64,000 nt of DNA from Calamus simplicifolius (taxonomy: Eukaryota; Streptophyta; Magnoliopsida; Arecales; Arecaceae), in the NCBI GenBank assembly GCA_900491605.1, contig UESW01003900.1, forward strand, positions 2,652,718 to 2,716,717, read 5' to 3'. Shown one piece after another: positions 24,082 to 33,949 of the stretch. Under the pieces are notes generated by a model that worked only from the letters and a program-made list of their open reading frames with translations, made no database searches and had not been told where the DNA came from. The position numbers and the translations under genes are program-made. Every line of letters begins with the position of its first letter. The first letter of the stretch is position 1.

Positions 24082-24183
24082 ATGCCAGAAGTCTATCCAT
24101 ATGACAACCTGCGCGTGGAACTTGGCGGAGAGCCACACGCCCAGTCCATGAATGGTCCAGTTTATTACCTGATGCTCTGCTGA

Positions 24184-26600
24184 TGCTGCCTGTTTACAGC
24201 TGCTTGTTATTAACTGAAAGAAACGAAATAATGGATTTTGTACAATGCTTGGTTTGTTATTCTCTGGTGTCTCCATGTCTTGATGAGATGAGATTGTGCC
24301 TTTCTGTTTTCTGATTATGAAATTTGTCAAAAAGGTTTCATTTTCAGAGCCCTACAAGTTGGCCTGCAACTATGCTTTTCTCATTTCTATAAAATCTCTC
24401 ATATATTAAGTTTAGCAGCATGGAAGTGATCTTGGGCACTTTCTATCTGATTTTGTTAATGATTTTTCTATTGTTTCAATATATTTTATTTTTGGATGAT
24501 TATAATTGTATTCCCTACATCTTCTGCTCATCAAGAGGATGCTTCCTAGGATTTGGTGAGGCTGCATTATATGCCCAAGAGAGTGGATTGAATACACACC
24601 ATGATGATTAGGGGCTGTTCACGTTGTCAAAATCATTCTAAAGCGGATCTCATATAATCCATGAGAAATAAGTTTTGCGAAAATGTTTGCTTTTATGATT
24701 TGATTGTAAAACCTTCTTTGGAAAATTAATAGGTCATGAAACCTTGAAATGAGGTTTGTTTGATAGGAAGCAGGTATGCCCTAGTTTCTCACAATATCTT
24801 TTCTGCACAAAATCAGATTTTATGCTTGTCTGCTCCAAGAAAGCACATGGACACAATAACTTTATACTGCTGTTCGTTTTCATGAACTGATTGTCCCTTT
24901 TTAATTTTACTAGTTGGAGTCCATTCCGGTCTATAGTTTATACTTTGATAAGTGCTATTGTAGTTCAGAAAAATCACTCAGAAAGTTCGTCTGTTACAGT
25001 CCCATATTGCTCTCTTTTGAATTGGCATTGTGAAGTATGCCACATAATGAAGCAAGGTTAAGGGTGCCTTGAGGCTCTGTTTGGTTGCATGATTTAGAGA
25101 AAATAAGAAAATTTTATTTGAAAAAATAGAGCGGAGAATAGGTGGGAGGGATAAGTTACTGAAAGGGCATGTGGCAGAGAACGAGGAGAGGGACTTCTTT
25201 AATGCCATTCAGATTTCGTGGTGATTTGTGCTGCATCACAAAGATAAGGATAAAATTACTTTTTCTTTATCTTTTTTTTTTTCATACCGTGGATGAAAAA
25301 GTAGAGAGGTAATACGGTAATTATGTTATGATGTGGAAGGGAATTAGTCTCTTCCACCTATACTCATGGATAGTCTTATTCTTTAAGGTAGTGTTTGGCT
25401 ACAGAATGTATTTTTTAACAGGAATACATTGAATGTCTAACTTTTTACGCTAAAGCTCTCCACTGCTTGCGCCGAAGAGAAGGTGCCAACCAGAAGATCT
25501 AGACTGTTTTTTATTTTTAATCTTGTTATATGCTAATATACAATTCATATATAACCTTTTGTTCCTAGAAATCTGTAATGGCTCCTAGTTTATGTGTGGG
25601 TCTGGCTTCTATAATTGTGGGCACCATCCATTTTATGGGTGGTTTGTGTCCTCTAGCTGCAGGTTTAGGGCCTCTATCATCAAGAGGCTTCCTTTTTTGA
25701 ATATTGAGTGAGAAAGCCGTTCAGGAGTTGTTAGATGTCGGTTTCATCAGAAACGTCGTGGTTCCTCGATATATTATCCCATATTAGTCATTAAAATAAT
25801 AATAAAAGTTTAAATCAAATTGTTATGGTACTGATACCATAGAAAACATTTTGATCTATTCAAAAGTTTGAATTACTTTATTGTGATAATTATTGACGAC
25901 AATCCGATTAAGCCGTGGAAACTATTCTTGACACTAGATGTAATATATTACAAATATCAAGTAGGATTCATATACTATTTTTAATAATTTGAGAAAGTTC
26001 TATTTCTTGCCCTTTATAAGGCTTGTCTTTAGGGAAAAAAAAAAAAGGAAAAAAAGATTCTTTTTTTCTTTTTTTTTCATTGAATTTTGTGAATTTTTCA
26101 CTTCTTTTCTTGTTTCTTGTACTGCTCTCACAGATTATTACGTGGGTTTAGACCAGCGTCACTTATAATATGATGAAATAAGTTATTAACTTGTGAGTCT
26201 TTTCATTTGCTTTTGTTTAATCAACAGTACTAAAATAAATTTTATTTTTTAATATTTTAAATTTCACTCGGTGTGGTCACTCGTCTGTATAAAAAAAAAA
26301 TCAATAATCACGCGTACATAATAGGATAGTTAACACAGATGTCGGAGAAATAATGGGTCGCAGCAAGCACATGGGTATCATGTAGCAGATGGGACATGGC
26401 TGAACGATATTGATCATCTTTTGGGATGTCCCTTTTCTGTTTTCCGGTCACTTTCATCATCAAAGTGAAAGATTTTCTTGCTCCTTTCACACCTCTTGTC
26501 TATCCCAGAGATCTGAAATGTTGGAGGAAGAAGCCTTCAGATTGTCTTAGATATCACCGTACTGATATTTCTCGAGGGAAAGGAATGGTAGAATGCGCCT
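24184..26600. other. 3' flank of NDUFB8 and intergenic DNA
   Basis: No coding sequence was recognised. GGCTCTGTTTGGTTGCATG at about 25073 and GTAGTGTTTGGCTACAGAATG at about 25388 are hAT/MITE-like starts in the same orientation; no closed element was found. Poly-A and poly-T tracts lie at about 26035-26085. Confidence 0.4.
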
Positions 26601-26603
26601 TAA

Positions 26604-26694
26604 GCATTCTCGATGATAAAATTGTTTCAAAATATCTATTTATTTTTTAGACGGATTCTCGATGATAAAATTGTTTCAAAATATCTATTTCTTC
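26604..26694. repeat. Tandem duplication of about 49 bp
   Basis: The unit ATTCTCGATGATAAAATTGT followed by TTCAAAATATCTATTT occurs twice, at about 26607 and 26656, separated by a few bases. Confidence 0.85.
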
Positions 26695-27182
26695 TTTAAA
26701 AGAATGGAGGAATGTTCAGAACTGAGGTTGTGCTTCTCCAAACCATGGCTAAGAAACTTTGTTTTCTGACAAGAAAAAAAAAAAAAAAAAAAAAAACTCG
26801 ACAAGATTTTGCTAGGACCCGAAGTAAACCTTCTTGTACTTGTTTATTTTCTTTGTGACGCACTGTTGTTCGGTTTAATAGAATTTGAATTAGGTTGAAA
26901 CCCAATGCATTCTTTGGTTTTCTTTTCCTGTATGACATATGTTTTTCCGTTTTCGTAGAAGGGGTCTGCTAAATTATACAAGTAGGACTTATTTGGATAT
27001 GTTCAAAGGGGGACCAGATTTTTATACCCTAGAAAAATCTCCCAACTAGACTAGAAGACTTGAGGGATAACGCCACTCAAGACTTGATCCCAGATCGCTC
27101 GCCTGGGCATAAAGACGGTACCGCTAAGTTTATACGCAGGGCACTGCAAGGATCAGAAGTAGGTCATACTTTTCAAAATGAG
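26695..27182. other. Flank of the MULE, nothing recognised
   Basis: The stretch contains an A-tract at 26771-26795 and no coding evidence. Confidence 0.35.
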
Positions 27183-27191
27183 AATCGGTTC
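27183..27191 (+). repeat. Target-site duplication of the MULE, left copy
   Basis: AATCGGTTC is repeated perfectly at 33135-33143 on the far side of the element. Nine bases is the standard Mutator-family duplication. Confidence 0.92.
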
Positions 27192-27240
27192 GGGAATTTC
27201 TATTTGCACAGCTGGAATTGCTCAGTGCATCTCCCACTAA
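27192..27240 (+). repeat. MULE left terminal inverted repeat
   Basis: GGGAATTTCTATTTGCACAG, then CTGGAATTGCTCAGTGCATC, pairs with the right repeat at about 33084-33134 with a few mismatches and one indel. Confidence 0.88.
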
Positions 27241-27539
27241 AAAAAAAAAAAAAAAACTCAATTTTATCCTTATAAAAATGAATCAAAATACCCCTATTTT
27301 ACTTTCTATATCCCTCAACAAAAATAGCTCCCCTTCCCACCGCACACCCACCCGCCCTCCCCCTTCCCCCTCTCCTCTCCTAACGAACCGAAAAAAAGAA
27401 TTGCTATATCAATCCATTGAGTCTTTATTTGAAGATATTCCAATCCTCAATTGAACAATTGATAAGCAACTAGCGATTTGGGAAAGATCTACGGACGGAA
27501 AGGTTCGTTTTTTTGACCTGTTTTGATTTTTTTTTTCAT

Positions 27540-27785
27540 GGTCCGCATCTTGTTTGGCCACACAGGGCCGAACAGAGGCATTCTATTCGGCCCTGGTTGG
27601 CCGAATAATGAGCTTCTATTCGGCCACACAGAGTCAAACAAAAGCCTTGTATTCCGCCCTGTGTAGCCGAACAGAAAGCTTCTGTTCGATCAGGATGGGT
27701 TGAATAGGGGCCCTCTGTCCAGCCCATTCCGGTTGAACAGAAGGCTTCTGTTCGGCCACACAGGGCCAAACAAGGGGACGGGTTT
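27540..27785. repeat. MULE left subterminal repeats
   Basis: CTTCTGTTCGGCCACACAGG and variants (TTCTATTCGGCC, GGGCCGAACAGAGGC) recur about eight times in both orientations. Related GGCCGAACAGA motifs recur near the right end at 32570-32660. Confidence 0.8.
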
Positions 27786-27854
27786 AGAGTTTAGGGTTAG
27801 GGTCTAAATTATTATTTTTTGACCGTGTAGGGCGAAGCTTCAACCGAAGGCAGC

Positions 27855-29165
27855 ATGACTGGCTCTGAATGTGTGATGGATTACACAAATGAATTTACAA
27901 CTTACGAGGTCTGATAATTTTGATTGCAATTATTTTATTAGTTGACTGAGCAATGTGTAAAATTGTCTATTGATATAAAACTTTTTATTGTGTAGATATT
28001 CAAAAGTAGAAAAGACTTGTGTAATTAGTGTCGGGAGGCTGAGAGGAAGAATGGATGTGTTGTTATTATTAAAACTTCTGATTCGGGTACTGATAGCAAG
28101 AAACCAAAAATTGTACTTGCTTGCGAGAGAAGTGGTACCTGCAGAAGTAAAAGCACAAAGAAAAAGGGATCAAAGACCAGGGCCAGTGGCACTAAGAAGA
28201 ATGGATGCCCTTTTGCATTAAGAGGGAAGAAATTAGACACTGCAGATGATTGGATGTTAATGGTTATTTGTGGATTACACAATCATCCGGCTGTGAAGCA
28301 TCTCGAGAGGCACTCATATGCCGGACGATTATCAAAGCAGGAGACTTCGTTGTTAGTGGATATGTTGAAGACTTTGGTTCAGCCAAAGGCCATATTGTCC
28401 ACATTGAAGCAAAGGGATGCCCTCAATGTTACGTGCATGAAGACATTCTACAATGCTCGACAGAGGTGTAAGGTTGTAGAGAAAGCTGGGCGATCTCAGA
28501 TGCAACATCTTCTGGGTAAATTATCCGAGTATAAGTACATTGAGTGGCATAGGAATTGTATTGAGTCTGATGTTGTGCGTTACTTGTTTTGGGCTCACCA
28601 TGGCAGCATAGATTTGTTACGTGCATTTCCTCGTGTTTTGATAATAGATTGCACGTACAAGATGAATAGATATCGTCTTCCTCTCTTAGAGATTGTAGGG
28701 ATGACATCAACTAACCTCACATTTTGTATTGCTTTTACATACATGGACTCTGAGCGGGAAGATAACTATACATGGGCATTAGAAAGATTGCGCAGCGTCA
28801 TGGACGCTGATGTTCTGCCTGAGATGATAGTCACAGATCGAGACTTGGCTCTATTGAATGCAATTCAGAAGGTATTTCCTATGGCAACACATTTGTTATG
28901 TAGATGGCATATTAGTAGGAATGTTTTGGCCCAGTGCAAAAGATTATCTGAAACGAAGGAGAAATGGAATAAGTTTATAATGAGTTGGAATATACTAGTG
29001 TTGTCAACCACAGAAGACGAGTATAATAATCACTAAAGTGCACTCCAGAGAGAGTTTAGTACTTATCCAGATGCTTTATGGTATGTGTTAGATACTTGGC
29101 TAAGCAAGTTCAAGGAAAGATTTGTCACAGCATGGACGGACGCACGTAGGCACTACGGAATGTGA
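27855..29165 (+). pseudogene. MULE transposase with FAR1-type DNA-binding domain
   Basis: A possible first exon (27855-27908, MTGSECVMDYTNEFTTYE) and a second exon from 27996 join in frame. A FAR1/WRKY-GCM1 zinc domain comes first: ACERSGTC, GCPFALRGKK, WMLMVICGLHNHP. The MULE DDE domain follows: LIIDCTYKMNRYRLPLLEIV, then MTSTNLTFCIAFTYMDSERE, then MIVTDRDLALLNAI and HLLCRWHISRNV. In active relatives this enzyme binds the terminal repeats and cuts the element out. Lesions are a TAG at 28026-28028 where the family has Trp (CN-W-CRE), a TAA at 29034-29036, and a frameshift near 29158 (RRHYGN). From 28029 to 29033 the frame is open for 335 codons. The region between this and the OTU module (SWIM-type finger) appears lost. 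Confidence 0.88.
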
Positions 29166-29220
29166 CAACTAATAGGTATCATAAGAATTGATTAATTTTA
29201 GAAATTTATAATTTAATTAT

Positions 29221-29543
29221 TCTGTTATAACGTTGTCCTATACCATCTCTCCTTACAACAATGTCTTACATTCCTACCTCTTAAATCGGTGCCTCTTCCT
29301 CTTCTATCCTGCAAAACATTGCAGTAGCATTCGTAAATGGCAATCATTTTATGGAGGTATTAATTAAATGTCTCTTACTCATCCTTAAATGACTCATAAA
29401 TCATTTTATTTACTAATTTATTTATTTTGTAGGTGTTTCTATTATCGGGTCATTTCGTTCCCCCAATAGTGAGCAACTGGCGAAGATATCATTTACCTTA
29501 TGCTTTCGGATGGGCAACTTCTTATGAATCTAGGATTCAATAG
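29221..29543 (+). pseudogene. OTU-type cysteine protease module, C-terminal end of the MULE protein
   Basis: QCLTFLPLKSVPLPLLS (from 29259), then after a frameshift IAVAFVNGNHFME. A 76-base intron (29357-29432, GT...AG) follows, then VFLLSGHFVPPIVSNWRRYH and LPYAFGWATSYESRIQ ending at TAG 29541-29543. Plant MULE proteins with a C-terminal OTU domain end like this; NGNHF would carry the catalytic histidine. The Cys-containing N-terminal half of the OTU domain is not seen, so only a remnant survives. The role of the OTU module in these transposons is not established. Confidence 0.65.
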
Positions 29544-29675
29544 TTCAAACAAACGATCTCGTTAGATGTTATTATTAGCGAGACTGTTGAGTTGTAAAGT
29601 GCAATTTTTATCAATATACAAAGTTGTATAATGTTTGAAATTTTATATATAGTGCATTCTTTATTAGTTGACTGA

Positions 29676-30225
29676 GCATGCCGGGGCATGCTGATGCATG
29701 TCCAGGAGTGTCAATTATTAAGAAGTTTATGGAAGTTGACATCATACCTCATTATTGATTGATGTGTCATTAATTATCTTTGTTGATTGATGCCATGACC
29801 TCGCAAATTCAGTAATACACGCACTGGTTAAAACTGGATGAGAATTTGTAAAAGGAAGTGATATTTATCAGGGCGTGTCGATGTATGCCGGCACGTACCG
29901 ACATGTGTTGGGGCGTGCCGGCACATGTTGGAGCCCATGCCGGAGCATGCCGATCGATCGTGCCAGAGTGTGCCGATGTGTGCCGGCACAAGTTGGGTCA
30001 TGCCGATTGGACCGTGCCGGTGAGTGCTGGCCCGTGTTGACCTATGCCGAAGCATGCCGATGCGTACCGGGGCATACCATGCCCGTGCCGGAGTGTGCCG
30101 ATGCTTGTCCAGGAGTGTCAATTATCAAGAAGTTTATGGAAGATGACATCACACCTCATTGTTGATTAATGTGTCATTAATTATCTTTGTTGATTGATGC
30201 CGGGGCGTGCCGATGCATGTCCAGT
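29676..30225. repeat. GCCGG-rich minisatellite with 0.4 kb higher-order copy
   Basis: Units around TGCCGATGCATGCCGGGGC (variants with TGCCGGCAC) fill about 29870-30110. The flanking block AAGAAGTTTATGGAAG plus TGTGTCATTAATTATCTTTG occurs at about 29718-29782 and again at about 30127-30191. Overlapping cysteine- or histidine-rich ORFs (29809-30165) are repeat products. Confidence 0.8.
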
Positions 30226-30499
30226 TTATTTATCAAACTCCATCGCATAATTAGCGAGATTATTATTAGCATTTGATTGTTTACTAATTTATAATTAGAG
30301 AGACTATTGAGTTGTATATTGCATTTATTATTAATCTTCAAATATGGACTCTGAAGCAAAAAAGAACATTTAAAGGAAACACAAACTTTCATTCAAATTT
30401 CAATGTATTTTACAAAAAGATATGCTAAAAGCTAAAAAAATACATATGATACATCATCAATCCCCATCTCACCGTCGTCGATGCTTGTATTGCTGTAGC

Positions 30500-32352
30500 G
30501 ATGCATGACTAGGGCCAGGTACATCAGGCTCACTTGCTAAAATATGCTGACCCTGCAACACCTATGACATCTGAGAAATAACATCGTACAGGTCGATCCC
30601 CTGTGATGCAACCTCTTCCCGATCCATATGTAGAATGCTGGTGCAAATGTTAATGGCATCGACAATACGTTGCCCTTGCATGTCAGCATCAATATCATCG
30701 GGACGTGATCGAGAATAGATATTGAATGGCTTTTGGAGGGTGAACTGCTAGGTGCGTGATACGAGAATACCAATCCATATATCCTGGAACGCAATCTGAT
30801 GGTCGGGTCACCGGATGGCTCCTGCTCACTCGACTCAGCAGGTGATCCTCCCACCTCTCCCATATCTGATCATAAAAGACGTACTGGATGTGGTACGATG
30901 CTGCTATCGATCCTCTGCGGGCTCACTTAGGGGCTAGTGGTGCGCGGGGGATCATCTGTATCCTACTGAACTGTTATAGAATCCTTTCAGGATGATCGGG
31001 TTCTATGACATCCATGCACTTCAGGCATCCACTAAAGAATGCAATATCTAGGAATGGACGATCCTCCCGAATATGACGATGGGGATCCCAAACTACCTGC
31101 AATAAATAAATCCTAATCAGTTTGATAATATATGGCAAATCATAGAAATATACAAGTGCATGGTCTAAGGTACATACCTCATCAGCCCTCAAAACGTCCA
31201 ATAACTCACGTAGAATCACTAAATGGTCTATCATGGTACGTGGTGTATTGCCGGAAATCCATCGGTGCACGCGGGGCCTAGCATCAGTATAATCCAAGGC
31301 TGGGTAAGGAGTGAGAAATGAAAAATGCTCATAAATCCATGCCTGGAGCAGCGTCATATATCTACTAATCTGTCTAACGGATGCCCTAGATGCAATCTCC
31401 AACTACCGATATAAATGAGCCAAGGCACCAGACCTCAGGCATATGTGCTCACCCTATCCAGATCCCGAAGTAGAGAAAGATAAGTTATAGGCACCCTCGT
31501 CCCGCTCTTATCAATTAAGAGTGTGCACCCTAACAAAAATAGCAAATACCCTCGCATTGCACACTCTATCCTATGGTGGCCATCTCTATCAGATACAACA
31601 TGAAAATGACTCTTCAACCACTCTAACCTCACAGACTGACCGCGTACTGATAGCACCTCCTGACGCGCGTCTACTGTGACACACCCAATAGCTCCACTAG
31701 TATCCTCAGCATCCTAATCACTCATCCTATCACATGACAGTGACACTGAGCACTTATGACACTAATCCCTAATATGCGGCAACGTCATCTCGCCAAAGGG
31801 AAGATAGAAGGTGTTCGTCTCGGGCTGCCATCTCTCTCTAAAGCCCGAAATAAGAATCTTATCGGCGAACCGATAAAAGCAGTGCACTAGTTCAACCAGG
31901 CCTGACTGCTGAACTAATGCTCTAAACCTCTTATTCGATTGCCCCGATGCCCATCACTGCAACTCACCTACCTTGGCAGCATGGTTTATGCACTTCAGTG
32001 GGGCTGTTTCTGTAAAATATAAATGGATAACATAAATAAATTATATAACAACATCATAATAATGCATTAAAGAAATACCATAGAATAACAAACAAACAAT
32101 ACCTGTTGCCTCAAATGAAGGCTGCTATATATGTCCTGAAACTACTAAGGATTGACTCATCCTCTAGACCACCTGGACAAGGCCCATCCGCTTCATCATT
32201 AATATCCATAGCTGTGATGTCCTCGTCTACTGTCTCAGCTAGGGGCGATGGTGCAATAGGATTCTCTGGTGCAACAAGAATCTCTGGCTCAGCATGCCTA
32301 CCATGACGTCTCCTGGGTTATGGGTCTAACTTGTGAGGGGACCAGCATCCAT
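30500..32352 (-). pseudogene. Plant mobile domain (PMD) protein, 'serine/threonine-protein phosphatase 7 long form' type
   Basis: The minus strand, from ATG 32352, reads MDAGPLTS, then ETVDEDITAMDIND, then FRALVQQSGLVELVHCFYRF, FRERWQPETNTFYLPFGEMT, MRGYLLFLLGCTLLIDKSGT, RVPITYLSLLRDLD, LLQAWIYEHFSFL, an 81-base intron (31177-31097), VVWDPHRHIREDRPF and FSGCLKCMDVIEPDHPERIL. Beyond a stop come RQ-like sequence, QMIPRAPLAPK, ASYHIQYVF and GYMDWYSRI (to about 30720). These are the conserved blocks of PMD proteins (MAIN/MAIL family), known both as host silencing factors and as transposon passengers. Stops replace Trp and Gln codons several times, and there are frameshifts, so it is dead. It lies inside the MULE, opposite to the transposase. 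Confidence 0.82.
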
Positions 32353-32559
32353 ATCTGAAACATAGCATTAATCAGCATTAATACGCAAGATTAAAATATG
32401 AATAAATTAAAAAATGTTTAAATTTTTTTTCAAAACTAAACTATACCGATTTATAATCGATTTAAAAATTTTACTAAATATGATTTTTTTAAACTACTTA
32501 TATAAAAGTACTTATATAATAAATTAATTTTTTTAAAAAAAATTAAAATCGTAACTCTG

Positions 32560-32670
32560 GTTATCTGCTCGGCCCTGATGGGCAAATAGAGATAATCTAT
32601 TCAGACCATTAGGCCGAACAGATTGATCTCTGATTGGCCTTGATGGGCCGAACAGAGACTTGACCCATGC
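32560..32670. repeat. MULE right subterminal repeats
   Basis: GCTCGGCCCTGATGGGC, TAGGCCGAACAGATTG and TGATGGGCCGAACAGAG repeat the motif family seen at 27540-27785. Confidence 0.7.
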
Positions 32671-33080
32671 CTTTGGCTCGACCTAAGCCTTTGCCGGAGG
32701 GGGGCGGAGGGGATGAAGGGGACCGAAGGGAGGGATGGAGGGGGGCGGAGACAAGGCAAGGAAGGCGGGGAGGAGGCCGAAGGGGAGGGAGGGGGGTTGA
32801 GCCGAGGGAGGCGAGGGAGGCGAAGGCGGTGGGTTTAGGAAACTCACCGCCGCCGGTTGCTGCCAGTATCGAGGAAGGTGGTGCCGGGACGCCGCTCGGT
32901 ACCGAGGAAGGAGATCGTCGGGATGAGATCCTGCCGGTGCCGGAGAAGGAGCAGGGAGAGGGGAAGAATGGATCGGGCTGTGCGTTGAGGGAGGGGTGTG
33001 CAAAATGATTTGGGAGAGGGGGGTAGGGGTGCACGAAGGGGTAGTTTATGAATATCAATTTATAGGGGAGTGTAGAGAAA
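32667..33080. other. GC-rich block next to the right MULE terminus
   Basis: This GGGGAGG/GGCGGAGG-rich sequence is strikingly different from the AT-rich surroundings. A minus ORF (33136-32609, 175 aa, proline/serine-rich) runs from inside the terminal repeat across it. It has no recognisable domain and may be a by-product of purine-rich DNA, or an acquired 5' leader of a gene. A function cannot be assigned. Confidence 0.4.
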
Positions 33081-33083
33081 AAA

Positions 33084-33134
33084 AAATTAAAGGGGGTGTA
33101 CTGAGCAATCTGAGTGGTGCAAATAGAAATTTCC
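33084..33134 (-). repeat. MULE right terminal inverted repeat
   Basis: Reverse complement of the left repeat, ending GAAATTTCC at 33134. Confidence 0.88.
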
Positions 33135-33143
33135 AATCGGTTC
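33135..33143 (+). repeat. Target-site duplication of the MULE, right copy
   Basis: AATCGGTTC is identical to 27183-27191. Confidence 0.92.
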
Positions 33144-33613
33144 CTATCGGTTCACTCGCACGCGGAGCTTAGATGTATATATGAAAGATATTTGGTTATT
33201 GAAATTAAGCATTTGAATTATGGATGACTCTAATAGATATGTATAAGATGATTCATGTCTCTCGGTGATGGAATTCTTGTTTACAAGGCCTTTTTTTTTT
33301 TCTTTTCTGTTATAAATATCCTAGGCTCTACATCGTTCTCTCCTTGCAAGAAGATTTAAAAAATAATTAGCAACAATGGCACATCCGGCCTCAAGGATTA
33401 GAAAAGAACCAAAAAAAAAAAAAAAAAAGGTAGGGGGAGGGAGGGAAGGGAACCTTGTATTATTATTCTTGGAGTTGTATTACCTTCTGGTTTTCATTAT
33501 CATCCTTAGCTAGGCAATATTTTCTTTTTTGTATATGTATAATAATATATAATAATAATAATATGCAGAGGATGGAGTCCAGCAGACTCCTCTGATAAAT
33601 TAATAGCTGAAGG

Positions 33614-33949
33614 CATAGTTATCAAAATTTGATCCCAACATTGATTCGACCAAAGGCTCGGTCATTGGATCACTGGTTCAACCGTTAAGTTACTGATATA
33701 TTGAACCATTGATCAATTATTTTAATATAAAAATATATTAACATTAATAAAAATTAATTTTTAATAAAAAATTAAGATTAAAATGATAATAAAATTCATG
33801 ATTCCATCCAATTTGGATTAGATTGATTGGTTTACGAGTGAACCGATGAATCGAATTATTTCGGAATTATTTAGAATCTGACTGATTTAACTTTTGAACC
33901 TTAGTTCAACCGGTCTAATCGATCAATTCGGTCCTGTCTAACAACTATG
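33614..33949. mobile_element. Possible MITE
   Basis: A 336-base segment begins CATAGTTATCAAA and ends, as reverse complement, CATAGTTGTTAGA. Its inner parts are rich in TTGAACC/GGTTCAA and CCGGTC-like words in opposite orientations. No clear target duplication was found. Confidence 0.35.

Larger units (their letters stand above)
17911..24183 (+). pseudogene. NDUFB8: NADH dehydrogenase [ubiquinone] 1 beta subcomplex subunit 8 (complex I), frame-disrupted
   Basis: There are four exons with GT/AG borders: 17911-18040, 18194-18280, 18412-18506 and 24082-24183. Exon 1 encodes MAGRLSSVGSRIMGGNGVV; exon 2 VRVHDELIWDNGTPYPEPGV; exon 3 YEALGWLC, then after a shift GLFATLGLLAVWNDKASKIP (membrane anchor); exon 4 PEVYPYDNLRVELGGEP. 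This is the plant NDUFB8 of the mitochondrial inner membrane, an accessory subunit of complex I. The reading frame is broken: exon 1 lacks about 8 bases near GMGLPV...IVPDKP (130 bases where the family has 138), and exon 3 lacks one base in the codons after WLC (95 instead of 96). Exon 4 runs 14 codons past the usual GGEP end. Retained introns argue against a retrocopy. It is either a dying gene or a real one with assembly errors. Confidence 0.75.
27192..33134 (+). mobile_element. Mutator-like element (MULE), complete with TIRs and 9-bp target duplication
   Basis: The left end (27192 onward) reads GGGAATTTCTATTTGCACAG and then GAATTGCTCAGTGCATCTCC. The right end read inward on the minus strand from 33134 is GGAAATTTCTATTTGCACCA and then GATTGCTCAGTACACCCCC. 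These form inverted repeats of about 50 bases. The flanks are the identical 9-mer AATCGGTTC. Inside are GGCCGAACAGA-type subterminal repeats at both ends, a FAR1/MULE/OTU transposase pseudogene on plus, a GCCGG-rich minisatellite, a plant-mobile-domain pseudogene on minus, and a GC-rich proline-coding-like block beside the right repeat. The element is 5943 bases long. The intact ends could still be mobilised by a related transposase; its own genes are broken. Confidence 0.92.

Noticed and set aside
25073..25420. Possible MITE starting with GGCTCTGTTTGGTTGCATG
   Set aside because: The second similar motif is in the same orientation, so no terminal inverted repeat pair was found.
29809..30165. 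Histidine/threonine-rich and cysteine-rich ORFs on both strands
   Set aside because: Products of the GCCGG minisatellite in the MULE; both strands are open because of the repeat.
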